Assembly: GCA_951812575.1 (NCBI GenBank)
Contig: OX638322.1
Coordinates: 4,158,501 to 4,222,500, forward strand
DNA length: 64,000 nt
Direction: 5' to 3'
DNA from: Candidatus Binatia bacterium
GTDB taxonomy: Bacteria; Desulfobacterota; Binatia; Bin18
Part shown: piece by piece, positions 24,692 through 33,346 of the stretch
How the letters are laid out: every line of letters starts with the position of its first letter
How positions within the stretch are numbered: the first letter of the stretch is position 1
Made by a program: the position numbers and the translations under genes
The notes under the pieces: model-generated
What the model was told of the DNA's origin: nothing
What the model saw: the letters and a program-made list of their open reading frames with translations, nothing else
Database searches by the model: none

Positions 24692-24702
24692 CTTTTGTGT
24701 GA

Positions 24703-24777
24703 CAGTCGGACCGAACATTCTCAGGTATTGAACGACCGTGCTATCAGCACGTTTTTAGATATCCAGCAGCGTTTTCA
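24703..24777. repeat. Imperfect direct repeat, copy A (partner 25329-25413)
   Basis: Copy A reads CAGTCGGACCGAACATTCTC, then AGGTATTGAACGACCGTGC and CGTTTTTAGATATC. Copy B shares CAGTCGG, TACTGAACGACCGTACCATCAG and GCGTTTTTAGAGGTC. Copy B overlaps the stop codon of the amidohydrolase at 25401. The two copies enclose the hairpin at 24799 and the small gene at 24849. Confidence 0.55.
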
Positions 24778-24798
24778 ACTTCCTAGAGCAGCCCGCTC

Positions 24799-24836
24799 AG
24801 GGCGCGGACGGGAAAGGAGGGACCCGTCCGCGCCCT
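24799..24836 (-). terminator. Strong 14-bp hairpin downstream of the gene at 24849
   Basis: AGGGCGCGGACGGG and CCCGTCCGCGCCCT are perfect 14-bp arms around the loop AAAGGAGGGA. The hairpin lies 13 bases beyond the stop of the small minus-strand gene. There is no T-run on either side, so it is either a non-canonical terminator or a structural repeat. Confidence 0.5.
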
Positions 24837-24848
24837 CGCCGGCCCCCC

Positions 24849-25169
24849 TCACTCGACACTGGTCATGGCAAGGTTCTGACTCGCCCCCTGCCACGCCAAT
24901 GTCACCGCCTCCCCCAAACTCGGGAAGTCCACCACCCCACAGCTCCCTGCCACATCCTCCACAGACTCCGCCCCTAAGGTCCCTACCCGCACCATCGCCC
25001 AGCTCAGTTCCACATCATCTACGAACGCCACGGCCGTATGCTCACCATCGCCTAAAAAGTCGGGAGTAATAAAAAAGAAAGGAGTGAGGTGAGTGAGGGA
25101 TGAGCACCCTTCACATGCCCTCCCTCTCCGGACGGCCTCCAATCTCTTTTTCGTCGGTCGGTCAGCCAT
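24849..25169 (-). CDS. Hypothetical protein (106 aa)
   Basis: A reverse frame starts MADRPTKKRLEAVRRGRACE after AGGAGGG at good spacing, which is the main support for it. The second of two ATGs is chosen (25169) because the first lies too close to the binding site. No family is recognised. The part FFFITPDFLGDGEHTAVAFV could be a beta hairpin and the end SLGEAVTLAWQGASQNLAMT a helix. The gene is alone between two imperfect direct repeats, with a strong hairpin after its stop, and may be a small mobile or accessory unit. A chance frame is not excluded. Confidence 0.45.
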   Translation of the reverse strand: MADRPTKKRLEAVRRGRACEGCSSLTHLTPFFFITPDFLGDGEHTAVAFVDDVELSWAMVRVGTLGAESVEDVAGSCGVVDFPSLGEAVTLAWQGASQNLAMTSVE

Positions 25170-25172
25170 CAT

Positions 25173-25400
25173 TCCCTCCTGATGCCTCTGCCACGATGAA
25201 TAGGCCTATTGAGCGAGCCTTCAGAATACATATATCTACTTTACATACATACTGAATGTATATCAATGACACCCAGCAACGTCCAGGTCAGCAGTGGAGG
25301 GCACCCTCTGGCAGCAGTAACGAACGCCCAGTCGGGCCACACTTTTTCAGATACTGAACGACCGTACCATCAGGAACAGTATCTTCGCGTTTTTAGAGGT
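25173..25400. other. Intergenic, repeat copy B
   Basis: It holds the upstream region of the small gene at 24849 and copy B of the imperfect direct repeat (25329-25413), which reaches into the amidohydrolase 3' end. A plus-strand frame here is mostly antisense to the amidohydrolase and is not supported. Confidence 0.4.
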
Positions 25401-27107
25401 CTAAAAGCGTTCCCCGTGGACGACATGCCCCCCTACTATAGCGAGATCGACCTGGATATCTCGAATGGCGTCACGTTTTCCTTTGAGAGGATTGTCGGAG
25501 AGCACCACACAGTCGGCAAGTTTACCAACCTCTATGGAGCCGAGCTCATCTTCCATCCATAACGCATACGCTCCGTTATAGGTAAAAATCCTGAGCGCCT
25601 CTTCACGCGAGATGCGCTGGGCTGGGCCAATGACTTCACCGGTTAACCCAGCTTGCCGAGCCATTGACTGCCAGAGCGTGAACAGTGCCCCGCGCGGCCC
25701 CCAGTCCGTACTTTGGCTCACGGGCACACCCGCATCGAGCCACCACCGCAGAGGAATCGCATCTTTGGCATAGCGCGGCCCGAGGCGGTCCTTATAGACT
25801 TCCGCCCCTTTGCCCCAAATGAAATTTGTTGCCGTCGTGGGAATCACGCCAAGCTGCCGACATTGCGCAATCTGCTCCTGGGTGGGAAATTCTACATGTT
25901 CGATGACCCAACGTTTGTCATGAATCGGCGTCGCCGCATGGGCTTCGCGCATGGCACGGAGCGCTATCTCAATCGAACCTCGACCCGCGGCTTCGGCATG
26001 CACGCGGAGGTCGAACTCCGCCGCCAGACGCAGAATCGCAGCATATTTTTCCCACGCTACCAGAGGTTCCGGCGCGACCTTCTGGCCGAAGGGGCCGGTA
26101 TAGGGCGCATCGTTCACCGCAGCCCCGTGCCAATAGGGGCCGTCGAGCCCGATACTCACACCAACGACCTTGAGGTGGTCGCTCCCAAAGCCGCGTCCCG
26201 CGGCAAAGCTCACCGTCCGCAGATAATCGGCAATCGTTTCAAGCGACTGATGCGGGTCAATTTCATAGGTATAAAAGATCCGCAGGGGAAGCTCGCCTTG
26301 CGCCTGAAGCTGAGCGTAGGCTCGCAGCTCCTCCGGAGAATTTAAATGCGCCTCCAGTAGTGTTGTTGTGCCACCGGCAAGGAACTCCGGCGCAAGTCTT
26401 TTGATGCCCTCACGGACATGCGCGTAGGTTGGCGGGGGAATCAGTTTGGTCAGTTCGAAAAAGAAGGGATTCGGGTTGTAAATCGGCTGCAGGGCGCCAC
26501 GAAACTCTCCCGTCGGCTCGCCCGTGTCAGGGTCTTTGACAATTTCTATCTGCTCTGGTTGCGGCGTGTCCTTCGTAATACCGGCTAACTGGAGAGCCCG
26601 ACTATTCAGCACGGCCGAATTCGGGACCCGATTCGTCGGGGCAGTAATATAGACTGGATGATCAGGAGAAACAGGGTCGAGATCCCAGCGATTGGGGAAG
26701 CGGTTTTCCTGGAGAAGGTTCGGAACGTTGAAAAAATAGGGCGGATCGCCAACCGGCAGGGTTACAATCCATTGGCCAGGGGGGGTCTCCCTTGCCCGGC
26801 TGGCTATACGTTGCTGTATCTCAGCAATCGACCGAGCGCCAGCCAGGGAAACAGCCAGAGTCTCCAAGCCAAATAAGCCGATATGCCCATGGGTATCAAT
26901 AAAGCCAGGGACGACGGTTCTCCCTTCCAAATCAAGGACTCTTGTGTCGGAACCGACCAGCTTCTTTACCTCGGCGTTCTTGCCAACGGCTACGAACCTG
27001 CCCCCGGACATCGCAACTGCCCTGGCTCGGCTGAACGCCTGGTCAACAGTCAAAATGGTCCCGTTCAGCAGGACCGTGTCTGCAGGAGCTCGTCGTTGAC
27101 GGATGGC
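25401..27107 (-). CDS. YtcJ-like amidohydrolase (amidohydrolase-3 family)
   Basis: A 568-residue metal-dependent amidohydrolase of the YtcJ group. It begins MAIRQRRAPADTVLLNGTIL with the usual N-terminal beta domain, then TVVPGFIDTHGHIGLFGLE (His-x-His metal ligands, near 70), the GGTTTLLEAHLNSPEEL segment, VGVSIGLDGPYWHGAAV, DLRVHAEAAGRGSIEIAL, WVIEHVEFPTQEQI, a late Asp in VSQSTDWGPRGALFTLWQSM, and a C-terminal GSIEVGKLADCVVLSDNPL. The start at 27107 has GGAG 8 bases upstream; the extra 14 codons above it are not family-like. Members hydrolyse N-acyl or cyclic amide bonds of unknown substrates. It stands 67 bases downstream of the amidotransferase on the same strand. Confidence 0.87.
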   Translation of the reverse strand, partial: AIRQRRAPADTVLLNGTILTVDQAFSRARAVAMSGGRFVAVGKNAEVKKLVGSDTRVLDLEGRTVVPGFIDTHGHIGLFGLETLAVSLAGARSIAEIQQRIASRARETPPGQWIVTLPVGDPPYFFNVPNLLQENRFPNRWDLDPVSPDHPVYITAPTNRVPNSAVLNSRALQLAGITKDTPQPEQIEIVKDPDTGEPTGEFRGALQPIYNPNPFFFELTKLIPPPTYAHVREGIKRLAPEFLAGGTTTLLEAHLNSPEELRAYAQLQAQGELPLRIFYTYEIDPHQSLETIADYLRTVSFAAGRGFGSDHLKVVGVSIGLDGPYWHGAAVNDAPYTGPFGQKVAPEPLVAWEKYAAILRLAAEFDLRVHAEAAGRGSIEIALRAMREAHAATPIHDKRWVIEHVEFPTQEQIAQCRQLGVIPTTATNFIWGKGAEVYKDRLGPRYAKDAIPLRWWLDAGVPVSQSTDWGPRGALFTLWQSMARQAGLTGEVIGPAQRISREEALRIFTYNGAYALWMEDELGSIEVGKLADCVVLSDNPLKGKRDAIRDIQVDLAIVGGHVVHGERF

Positions 27108-27174
27108 CATACCCGGTCTCCTTTCACACGTCCCTATTAAACACTCCACCGAAAGGCAGCTTCACCTCAGCACC

Positions 27175-27915
27175 TTACTCGAGCGCCCCAAACGCAATTG
27201 TTTTCCAGTTGTCAAACAGGCGGCGGGCGGATTGGGTCAGGAGCGCGAGATGTTGATTGGTCTCGGCCTCAAACCGAGAGAGCGCATCTGGGCCGAGTAT
27301 TTTTTCCAGCGCGGCGCGATAGGTAGGAATGCTGGCCCATTCGGCGACCGTCACGGTCGATATTTCCGTATGATACTGGGTGCTGAGCGCTTTTTCGCCA
27401 AACGACAGGCTCTGGATGGCACACCCGGCATTCGTCGCCAAGACGGATGCGCCGTCAGGGAGTTGCTGCACTTCGGCGGCGTGCCACTGGAGGCATTTCA
27501 TCGTGCCGGGCAGACCCAGCAGAAACGGACTCGTTTCACCGTCCGCGGTTTTCTCGACTTCATAGATGCCAACCTCCGGCTCAGCGGCCGGCCCGACTGT
27601 GCCGCCGAGCGCATCCGCCAGCAGTTGGTGGCCGAGACAGACTCCCAGAAAAGGCATCTGCCGGTCGACGACGGCCTCGCGGATGGCCGCTTTCTCCGCC
27701 TTCAGCCAGGAATATTGCTCCTCTTCCCAGACATCCATGGGCCCGCCCATTACCCACAGCCCGTCGTAGTCGCTCAAGTCAGGGATGGGCTCGCCCCGGT
27801 CGAGTTCGACCGCTTGCCATTCAATGCCGTCTTCCCGCATGAAATCCCGAAATACACCGGGATGTTCGACGTTGAGATGCTGAAAGACGAGTAGCCGTGG
27901 AGTCTTCCGAGTCAT
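27175..27915 (-). CDS. Type 1 glutamine amidotransferase
   Basis: A 246-residue class I glutamine amidotransferase-like protein of the free-standing GMP-synthase-like type. It has the oxyanion strand DGLWVMGGPMDVWEE (51-65), the nucleophile elbow FLGVCLGHQLLADAL with catalytic Cys near 93, and the His in LSTQYHTEIST (about 181) with Glu two residues later. Such proteins release ammonia from glutamine or related amides, e.g. in polyamine or gamma-glutamyl conjugate metabolism. It is 67 bases upstream of the YtcJ-like gene, so they may act together on an amide. The substrate is unknown. Confidence 0.85.
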   Translation of the reverse strand: MTRKTPRLLVFQHLNVEHPGVFRDFMREDGIEWQAVELDRGEPIPDLSDYDGLWVMGGPMDVWEEEQYSWLKAEKAAIREAVVDRQMPFLGVCLGHQLLADALGGTVGPAAEPEVGIYEVEKTADGETSPFLLGLPGTMKCLQWHAAEVQQLPDGASVLATNAGCAIQSLSFGEKALSTQYHTEISTVTVAEWASIPTYRAALEKILGPDALSRFEAETNQHLALLTQSARRLFDNWKTIAFGALE

Positions 27916-28052
27916 GACCGCCCCTCCAGAGTCCTTCTGTATGGTGAGAGCTGTAGCACAGCGCTTCTTAGCAATGAAGGAGACGTCTGTTATCGCTTGG
28001 AAAAAAAGACTAGGATCAGTCCGCGAGCTACCCGAATCGAGAGGAGACAGAC

Positions 28053-28820
28053 ATGACCTTTGCCGTTATCGGGCAATGCCCGGAAACCGGAGCTATCGGT
28101 GCCGGAATGGCAACCTTTTCGGTTAATGTCGGTCGTGTGAGCCCGGTCTTCAGCGGCCTGCTGCCGACCTTTCAGGAGAGTGGCGCCATCGTCCTGCCCC
28201 ATTCGTATGCCAATCGGCAGTTGGCGTACGACACGTTTCGGCTGCTTGAGCAGGGCTATAGCCTGGCACAGCTCAAGGCAGAGCTGCCGAAAACGGACCC
28301 GCATTTCAGCTATCGCCAGTATAGTGTGCTCACCGTCGCCGGCGACCTCTGGGTGCATACCGGCGACAAGGCGTTTGAGTACGCCGGCCATATTGTGGAG
28401 GGTCAGTGGGCCGTGTCCGGGAATGCCCTGACCAGCAGCAAAACCGTTGAGGGCATGGCGGCCTCGATGCGAGAGAGTGCGGGTCAGCCCTTGGGCGAGC
28501 GGATTGTCCGCGCCCTTGAGGCGGGCCGGGATGCGGGCGGACAGGGCGATGTCAGAACGGGCAAGCACTGGGGCGAGCTGTCATGCGCCGTTTTTGTGGC
28601 CGACGGGAAAAATCCGTATCCCAAGGTTGACCTGCGGGTGGACTACCATCCGCATGCAGTGAGCCAACTGCGGCGTCTATACGAGTATACCCAGCCGCTG
28701 GACCATTATTATGAGGGCATGCAGAAGCACCCGGATACGTTCTGGGATTTTATCAAAGAGCGCGGCGTTCTGGACATGCCGCACTTTCATGCGGACGAGG
28801 TTGATATCGAGCGGGACTAG
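28053..28820 (+). CDS. DUF1028 family protein (Ntn-hydrolase-like)
   Basis: A 255-residue protein with the DUF1028 pattern: MTFAVIGQCPETGAIGAGMA at the start, TFSVNVGRVSPVF, a QYSVLTVAGDLWVHTGD middle, EGQWAVSGNALTSSKTVEGM (about 112-131) and the C-terminal KNPYPKVDLRVDYHPHAVSQ with a DYHP motif. The family is Ntn-hydrolase-like and usually occurs beside amide or peptide metabolism genes; its reaction is not established. GAGGAG lies about 7 bases before the ATG. It is divergent from the amidotransferase, so the pair may share a regulatory region. Confidence 0.8.
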   Translation: MTFAVIGQCPETGAIGAGMATFSVNVGRVSPVFSGLLPTFQESGAIVLPHSYANRQLAYDTFRLLEQGYSLAQLKAELPKTDPHFSYRQYSVLTVAGDLWVHTGDKAFEYAGHIVEGQWAVSGNALTSSKTVEGMAASMRESAGQPLGERIVRALEAGRDAGGQGDVRTGKHWGELSCAVFVADGKNPYPKVDLRVDYHPHAVSQLRRLYEYTQPLDHYYEGMQKHPDTFWDFIKERGVLDMPHFHADEVDIERD

Positions 28821-28823
28821 GGC

Positions 28824-29318
28824 CTACCGCCCTCCCCGCTCCTCTAAGACGCTACGCAAAAAACTCGCGTTTTCGTCTTCCAGGGCGGCGCAGGCCAGCA
28901 GCACGGCATGGGCCTGGGCATCACCCTCCGCGGCGGCGAAAGCCTCCCAGGTTTTTTTCCCGGCCCGCTCGCCCCGGCGCTGGATTTCCCACTGCTCTTC
29001 GAGCGACCGGTCGGCATAGACCGCCAGGACTTGGGCCTCCAGGTCGGGTAGCTCGGCCAGGAGTTGCTGCTGGATTGTGGCTGCGTCCGGGGCGAGGGCT
29101 TCAATCCGGGCCGCAATATCTTCCTCCCGCGCCGCACACCCGAGAAAGCCGGCACGCTCCGAACCACCGACCTGTTCGGCCCAGCTTTGATACCTTTTGG
29201 CGGCCTGGCGTTCGGCCCAGGCAATGAGGAGCTGCTGCTGCTGGCGCGGAAAGCGGGCCACAACCGGGGCGAGCACGCCGGCAATGCTGGGCAGGTCGTC
29301 CGAGTGCGTGGTGCTCAT
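28824..29318 (-). CDS. Hypothetical helical protein
   Basis: A 164-residue protein that should be entirely helical. WAERQAAKRYQSWAEQVGG (34-52) and FLGCAAREEDIAARIEALAP (58-77) recall ferritin-like helices with E-x6-Y and E-E-x-I patterns, and EQWEIQRRGERAGKKTWEAF and LACAALEDENASFLRSVLEE continue in this style. Ferritin-like diiron ligands (two ExxH) are not present, so the resemblance may be to a structural or DUF-type bundle only. It converges with the DUF1028 gene (3 bases between stops) and lies just downstream of the aldo/keto reductase reading in the same direction. Confidence 0.6.
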   Translation of the reverse strand: MSTTHSDDLPSIAGVLAPVVARFPRQQQQLLIAWAERQAAKRYQSWAEQVGGSERAGFLGCAAREEDIAARIEALAPDAATIQQQLLAELPDLEAQVLAVYADRSLEEQWEIQRRGERAGKKTWEAFAAAEGDAQAHAVLLACAALEDENASFLRSVLEERGGR

Positions 29319-29339
29319 GAGTACGATGCCCCTTTCTCC

Positions 29340-30311
29340 TTACGGCCTGCGGGTCTGTTGGAGGGTCGCAATCCGTTCCATGAGAGCGGACGGGAGGGGC
29401 CCTGCCTGTGCGGCGACTATGGCGTCATCGAGTTCGGCCCGGTTCTTGGCTCCGGTTACGACCGTACTCACCCCAGGTACACTTAACGCGTAGCGCATAG
29501 CGACGACTGCAAGAGAAGAGGCGGTCTCGGCAGTCAGGAAGCCTAAATGCCGCTGCCCAAAATCGAAGTCTACAGCCACGGGATGATCCGCGGGGAGCGA
29601 GCGATCGACGGCCGCGGTCAGAGAACCGGCTGCAAAGGGCCGGATGCCGAATATGCCGAGCTGCGCGGACCGTGCCAAGCCGACCATTTCCAGATGATCG
29701 CGGTACTGCCCATCCTCTGCGACCCCCATCTCTCCTTCTGAATTGAGGACATTGGTCACGAGTTGAACCGTCGCCAGCCGACCATCGCTAAAGAGTTCCC
29801 TCACCACATCGTGGCGCGCAATGCCGGTAAACCCAAGCTCTCGGACAAGTCCTTCTTCCTTGAGCTGCTGCATGGTCTCAAGCACCCCACCGGTTCCAAC
29901 CACCTCTTGCAAGGTCAGTCGCAGAGGAGAGACCGGCTCCCGGGGTTCAATCTGGTTGTGCAGCTGGAATATGTCGATCTGTTCGCGCCCCAAACGGGTG
30001 AGACTGCCCTCCAGAGAGCGTCGGATGGCTCCGGACAGGTCGCTCCGCTCACGGGGACGGATCAATACTTTGGTGGCAAGCAGTGGTTTGGTGGCCAGGT
30101 CGGGCCAGGCTGTCCCAACGACCTCCTCGGCCTTCCCGTTTCCATACACGGGAGCAACATCAATGATATTGATCCCGCTGGCCACGGCGTGCTTGACCGT
30201 CTCAATGCACTCGTCTTCGGTCGTTGCCCCCCATACCATCCCAATCCCACCCCCACCCAAAGTAATGGCCGAGACAGAAAGACCGGTTTTGCCCAGGACA
30301 CGCTGCTGCAT
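29340..30311 (-). CDS. Aldo/keto reductase
   Basis: A 323-residue aldo/keto reductase, a TIM-barrel NADPH enzyme. It begins MQQRVLGKTGLSVSAITLGG, typical of the pyridoxal/galactose dehydrogenase-like group. The tetrad can be placed as Asp51 and Tyr56 (IDVAPVYGNG), Lys near 80 (LLATKVLIRP) and a downstream His in QIDIFQLHNQ. The start at 30311 has GAGGACCT upstream; four codons above it fit less well. It follows the VOC-family gene (26 bases) on the same strand. Confidence 0.88.
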   Translation of the reverse strand: MQQRVLGKTGLSVSAITLGGGGIGMVWGATTEDECIETVKHAVASGINIIDVAPVYGNGKAEEVVGTAWPDLATKPLLATKVLIRPRERSDLSGAIRRSLEGSLTRLGREQIDIFQLHNQIEPREPVSPLRLTLQEVVGTGGVLETMQQLKEEGLVRELGFTGIARHDVVRELFSDGRLATVQLVTNVLNSEGEMGVAEDGQYRDHLEMVGLARSAQLGIFGIRPFAAGSLTAAVDRSLPADHPVAVDFDFGQRHLGFLTAETASSLAVVAMRYALSVPGVSTVVTGAKNRAELDDAIVAAQAGPLPSALMERIATLQQTRRP

Positions 30312-30337
30312 AGGTCCTCTCAATCGTCAGGCTTGAT

Positions 30338-30721
30338 TTACACCGCCCGTTTTCCCGCGTGAGATGAAGTGATGGTCAACTCGTAGGCGTCTGGCCCGAC
30401 GAGTGTAAACCAGCGATGGACCGTGCCCGATTCGATTGCTGACGGCTGGAGGCCCTGATCCATATACGCCTGTCTCGTCGCCTCGACATCATCGACCATC
30501 AGATCAAAGGGGGCTTTTGTCTTTGGTGGGATGGGTTCGTCGGTTGGACGCAACACGACGTGCGTGCCACCCCGCAATTCCAGCACGGCAATCGTGTCCG
30601 ATTGATGAATAAAGCGCATCCCCAATGAGACAAAATACTCGGTTGCCCGTACGATATCGGTTACCCGTAGCGTAGCATGACCAATGGCAACCGGTGGCCG
30701 GGTCTCAGCTTGCGTAGCCAT
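30338..30721 (-). CDS. VOC (glyoxalase/dioxygenase) family protein
   Basis: A 127-residue vicinal-oxygen-chelate protein. The paired beta-alpha-beta units begin GHATLRVTDIVRATEYFVSL and APFDLMVDDVEATRQAYMDQ. Metal-ligand candidates are His14, Glu49 in VLELRGGTH and a late residue in VHRWFTLVGPDAYELTITSS. A single domain of this size would work as a dimer. Members range from glyoxalases to ring-cleavage dioxygenases and carriers; nothing here says which. It lies between the molybdopterin oxidoreductase upstream and the aldo/keto reductase downstream in a three-gene minus-strand set. Confidence 0.8.
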   Translation of the reverse strand: MATQAETRPPVAIGHATLRVTDIVRATEYFVSLGMRFIHQSDTIAVLELRGGTHVVLRPTDEPIPPKTKAPFDLMVDDVEATRQAYMDQGLQPSAIESGTVHRWFTLVGPDAYELTITSSHAGKRAV

Positions 30722-30767
30722 AAGGACCTCCCATTCATCTGCAGATTATGGGCTATTCTACCGAATC

Positions 30768-33116
30768 TTATACGCGCTCAATCTGACACGGCACAAAGCG
30801 ATGATGGGGGCAGCCGGTAAAGGGGTCACGGGCGGCCGTATCCGTGTAGGCGTTCATATTGACGCCGTTCAGGTCCGCATTTGCGCCATTACCCTCCGTC
30901 GGATAGATCATGCCGAAGCCGTTCGGCATCCAGACATGGCCCTCCATCAGTTTTTTGTCCACAACGGCCGGCAGTTCGACCTGTCCCCGCCGGGTGCGGA
31001 GCCGAACCGTGTCGCCGTCCATCACCCCTATGCGTTGGGCATCTCCGGGAGAGAGGTTCAAGGCGCAGTGGGGGCCGCGGCCCTTACGCCAGCTCGGGTC
31101 GCGCTGAATGGTGTTGGCGGTCCAGCGGGTCCGCAGGCCGGAGGCCAGCACAAAGGGATAGTCCGGATCTTCAGCCGGTCTGGTTGTGACGGCGCGGCCC
31201 AGCTCGGCCACGATTTCTTCGGGCGTGAGACGGATTTTTCCGTCCTCAAAGCCAATGCGTTCATCGAGGTTGGCTTCCATATCAAGCTCGGCCACCTCGG
31301 TCCCCTCGGGATGAGCCAGGAGACGTCTGAACAGCTCGATACCGACTTCAAAGGCATCTTTGTCCTGCCATTCCGGCCCGAGGACGCGCACGACCGCGTC
31401 CTTGCGGACAACGCCATTCATCACGGCCTGAAACCAGACGCTGGAGAGAACCGGCGAATCAAGCTGCGGACCCAGAGTACGGTAGGCCCAGTATAAGGGG
31501 GCCGCAAACTTCGCCGCCTTTGCCGTGGTCTGGAGCGCCTTCAGGTAGGCCGCAGCTCCCGCAGGTTCGTGCGCGTCTTTCGCCAGCTCATACAGTTCCT
31601 GGGGCGGTTCGGGAACCAGACCCATGGCCTCAGCCAGACGGTTATAGATTTCGCCTTCGGGCAGGGCTTCACCCGGCGCGGGCAGGATGGGTGGGCGCAA
31701 CTGGGTCTGGACGCGCGGATAACCGCGCGGGAAGCTGGCCATTTCCCATTTTTCATAGCCGGTTGGAGTCGGCAGAATATAGTCGGCCACCAGGGCCGTC
31801 TCGGTCATGGTCGGTTCGATCACGACCAGCAGGTCCAGGTGTTCACGCGCCTCCAGCCAGCGCTGGGTGTCGGGAAAAGATAAGAGCGGGTTGGAGCCTT
31901 CTACAATCAAGGCCCGCAGCCGTTCGGGATGGTCGTGCAGGATTTCTTCGGGCACCAGCACCGGCGAGAATATACCCAGCCGGGTCAGGGCCGAGACCGC
32001 GCTAATGCCGGAAGCCAGGGCGCGTTCGGGCTCAGCGTGACGCCGATTATCCGGCGTTGGAGGGTTCAAATTCGAGGTAAAGACATTACCTCCCCGGCGA
32101 CCCATATTGCCGGTCAGGGCAATCAGCAGATGAAGCAGATAGGAGTTCAGGGTTGAGAACAGCGTCATCTCCACCCCGAGGTCCCACAACAACGCGGCGC
32201 TTTTCGCGTTGGCGTATTCCGTGGCTGTGGCCACGACATCGGCCACTTCAAGACCACAGCGCTGGGCCATGTCGGCGATATCAATATCCGCTAGTTGGGC
32301 CTTGAGCTCTTCGTAGCCGACCGTTTTGTTGGTAATAAATTCGGCGTCTCCGAGGTCTTGTTCGACAATAACCTTAAGCATGGCCAGGAGCAGATAGACG
32401 TCCGTGCCGGGCCGGACTCTGAGGTGGCGGTCGGCCTGACGGCTGGTTTCGGTAATGCGCGGGTCTACCACCACCATGGTCCGGTTTTCATCGCGGGCCA
32501 GACTTTTCAGGGCGTCGGTTGGGTTATGGCCACGATTGCTGATGTGCGGGTTGGTGCCCATGACCAGCAGAAAATCGGCATGATCGTGGTCGGGATGCAG
32601 CGTGGTCCCGGACGAGCTGTCCAACATCCATTTTTCGACCAGCCAGTGCTGGCTCTTCTCTTGGGCCAGGGAGTTGAAAAAACGGCGGGATTTCATCAGA
32701 GAGAGAAAGGTGACACCATACGGCGCGTCCAGATGGTTAGCCTGGCCGCCGATACCCACCAGGCCGCAGGCCCGCGAAGAATGTCGGGCAATAATATCGT
32801 TGAGCTTCCCGGCTATTTCGGCAATCGCCCGCTCCCAACTCACCTGCTCAAACCCACCCCCCGGCTTGCGCTTGAGCGGATGGCTGAGCCGCTGGGCATG
32901 GTTGACATAATGGTCAACGCTGAAGCCTTTATTACAGATATAGCCGTGCGAGAGCGGGTTGGAGGCATCGGCCCGGATGTTCTCGATATGTCCCTCGTCG
33001 ATATCGACCGTCAGGCCACAGTTGTGGCTGCACAGCACACAGACGGTTGCCTGGTCCTTGGCGTTGGTTTCAATCGGAAGCTTGGAAATGGATGGGTCAA
33101 CCTGCACTGCGCTCAT
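30768..33116 (-). CDS. Molybdopterin-dependent oxidoreductase (formate dehydrogenase-like)
   Basis: A 782-residue molybdopterin oxidoreductase of the DMSO-reductase family, like formate dehydrogenase, arsenite oxidase-like or assimilatory enzymes. An N-terminal Cys cluster (Cys26, Cys29, Cys33, Cys61) would hold one 4Fe-4S centre. Cofactor segments are NPLSHGYICNKG, QVSWERAIAEIAGKL, MGTNPHISNRGHNPTDALKS and the C-terminal NLSPGDAQRIGVMDGDTVRL. No in-frame TGA is needed, so it is not a selenocysteine form; the metal ligand position is not evident. It has no Tat signal and is likely cytoplasmic. No partner electron-transfer subunit is beside it. Confidence 0.87.
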   Translation of the reverse strand: MSAVQVDPSISKLPIETNAKDQATVCVLCSHNCGLTVDIDEGHIENIRADASNPLSHGYICNKGFSVDHYVNHAQRLSHPLKRKPGGGFEQVSWERAIAEIAGKLNDIIARHSSRACGLVGIGGQANHLDAPYGVTFLSLMKSRRFFNSLAQEKSQHWLVEKWMLDSSSGTTLHPDHDHADFLLVMGTNPHISNRGHNPTDALKSLARDENRTMVVVDPRITETSRQADRHLRVRPGTDVYLLLAMLKVIVEQDLGDAEFITNKTVGYEELKAQLADIDIADMAQRCGLEVADVVATATEYANAKSAALLWDLGVEMTLFSTLNSYLLHLLIALTGNMGRRGGNVFTSNLNPPTPDNRRHAEPERALASGISAVSALTRLGIFSPVLVPEEILHDHPERLRALIVEGSNPLLSFPDTQRWLEAREHLDLLVVIEPTMTETALVADYILPTPTGYEKWEMASFPRGYPRVQTQLRPPILPAPGEALPEGEIYNRLAEAMGLVPEPPQELYELAKDAHEPAGAAAYLKALQTTAKAAKFAAPLYWAYRTLGPQLDSPVLSSVWFQAVMNGVVRKDAVVRVLGPEWQDKDAFEVGIELFRRLLAHPEGTEVAELDMEANLDERIGFEDGKIRLTPEEIVAELGRAVTTRPAEDPDYPFVLASGLRTRWTANTIQRDPSWRKGRGPHCALNLSPGDAQRIGVMDGDTVRLRTRRGQVELPAVVDKKLMEGHVWMPNGFGMIYPTEGNGANADLNGVNMNAYTDTAARDPFTGCPHHRFVPCQIERV

Positions 33117-33320
33117 GGTTTCAGTCTCCTCGTCTATTCTATTCCCACTCTCTCACCCCCACGGGCTCAGAGTACGACTCTTTACGGGAAGCGCGGGGGC
33201 GGGAACGAAGGCATAATCATACACGAAGAGATATCCTAAGGCGAGTCAGCGCGAGACACGGCAACACCCGGCATCAAGCCGACCACCTCATTTAGTCAAC
33301 CTGATCTTCCGTTGACTCTC

Positions 33321-33337
33321 ATACGGCATTGCCGTAT
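33321..33337. promoter_or_regulatory. Perfect palindrome before the HigBA-type operon, candidate operator
   Basis: ATACGGCA-T-TGCCGTAT has 8-bp perfect arms and ends 9 bases before the toxin start at 33347. A HigA-like HTH antitoxin is encoded in the operon, and such antitoxins bind palindromes at their own promoter. Confidence 0.55.
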
Positions 33338-33346
33338 CCAAAGAGA

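Noticed and set aside
25209..25562. Plus-strand 117-codon frame
   Set aside because: It overlaps the 3' end of the amidohydrolase and the imperfect repeat, and gives no recognisable protein.
30768..33116. Selenocysteine-type formate dehydrogenase
   Set aside because: The frame contains no internal TGA and needs none, so selenocysteine is not used.
32295..33239. Plus-strand frame opposite the molybdopterin oxidoreductase
   Set aside because: Antisense to the well-conserved iron-sulfur region of the oxidoreductase; no recognisable product.
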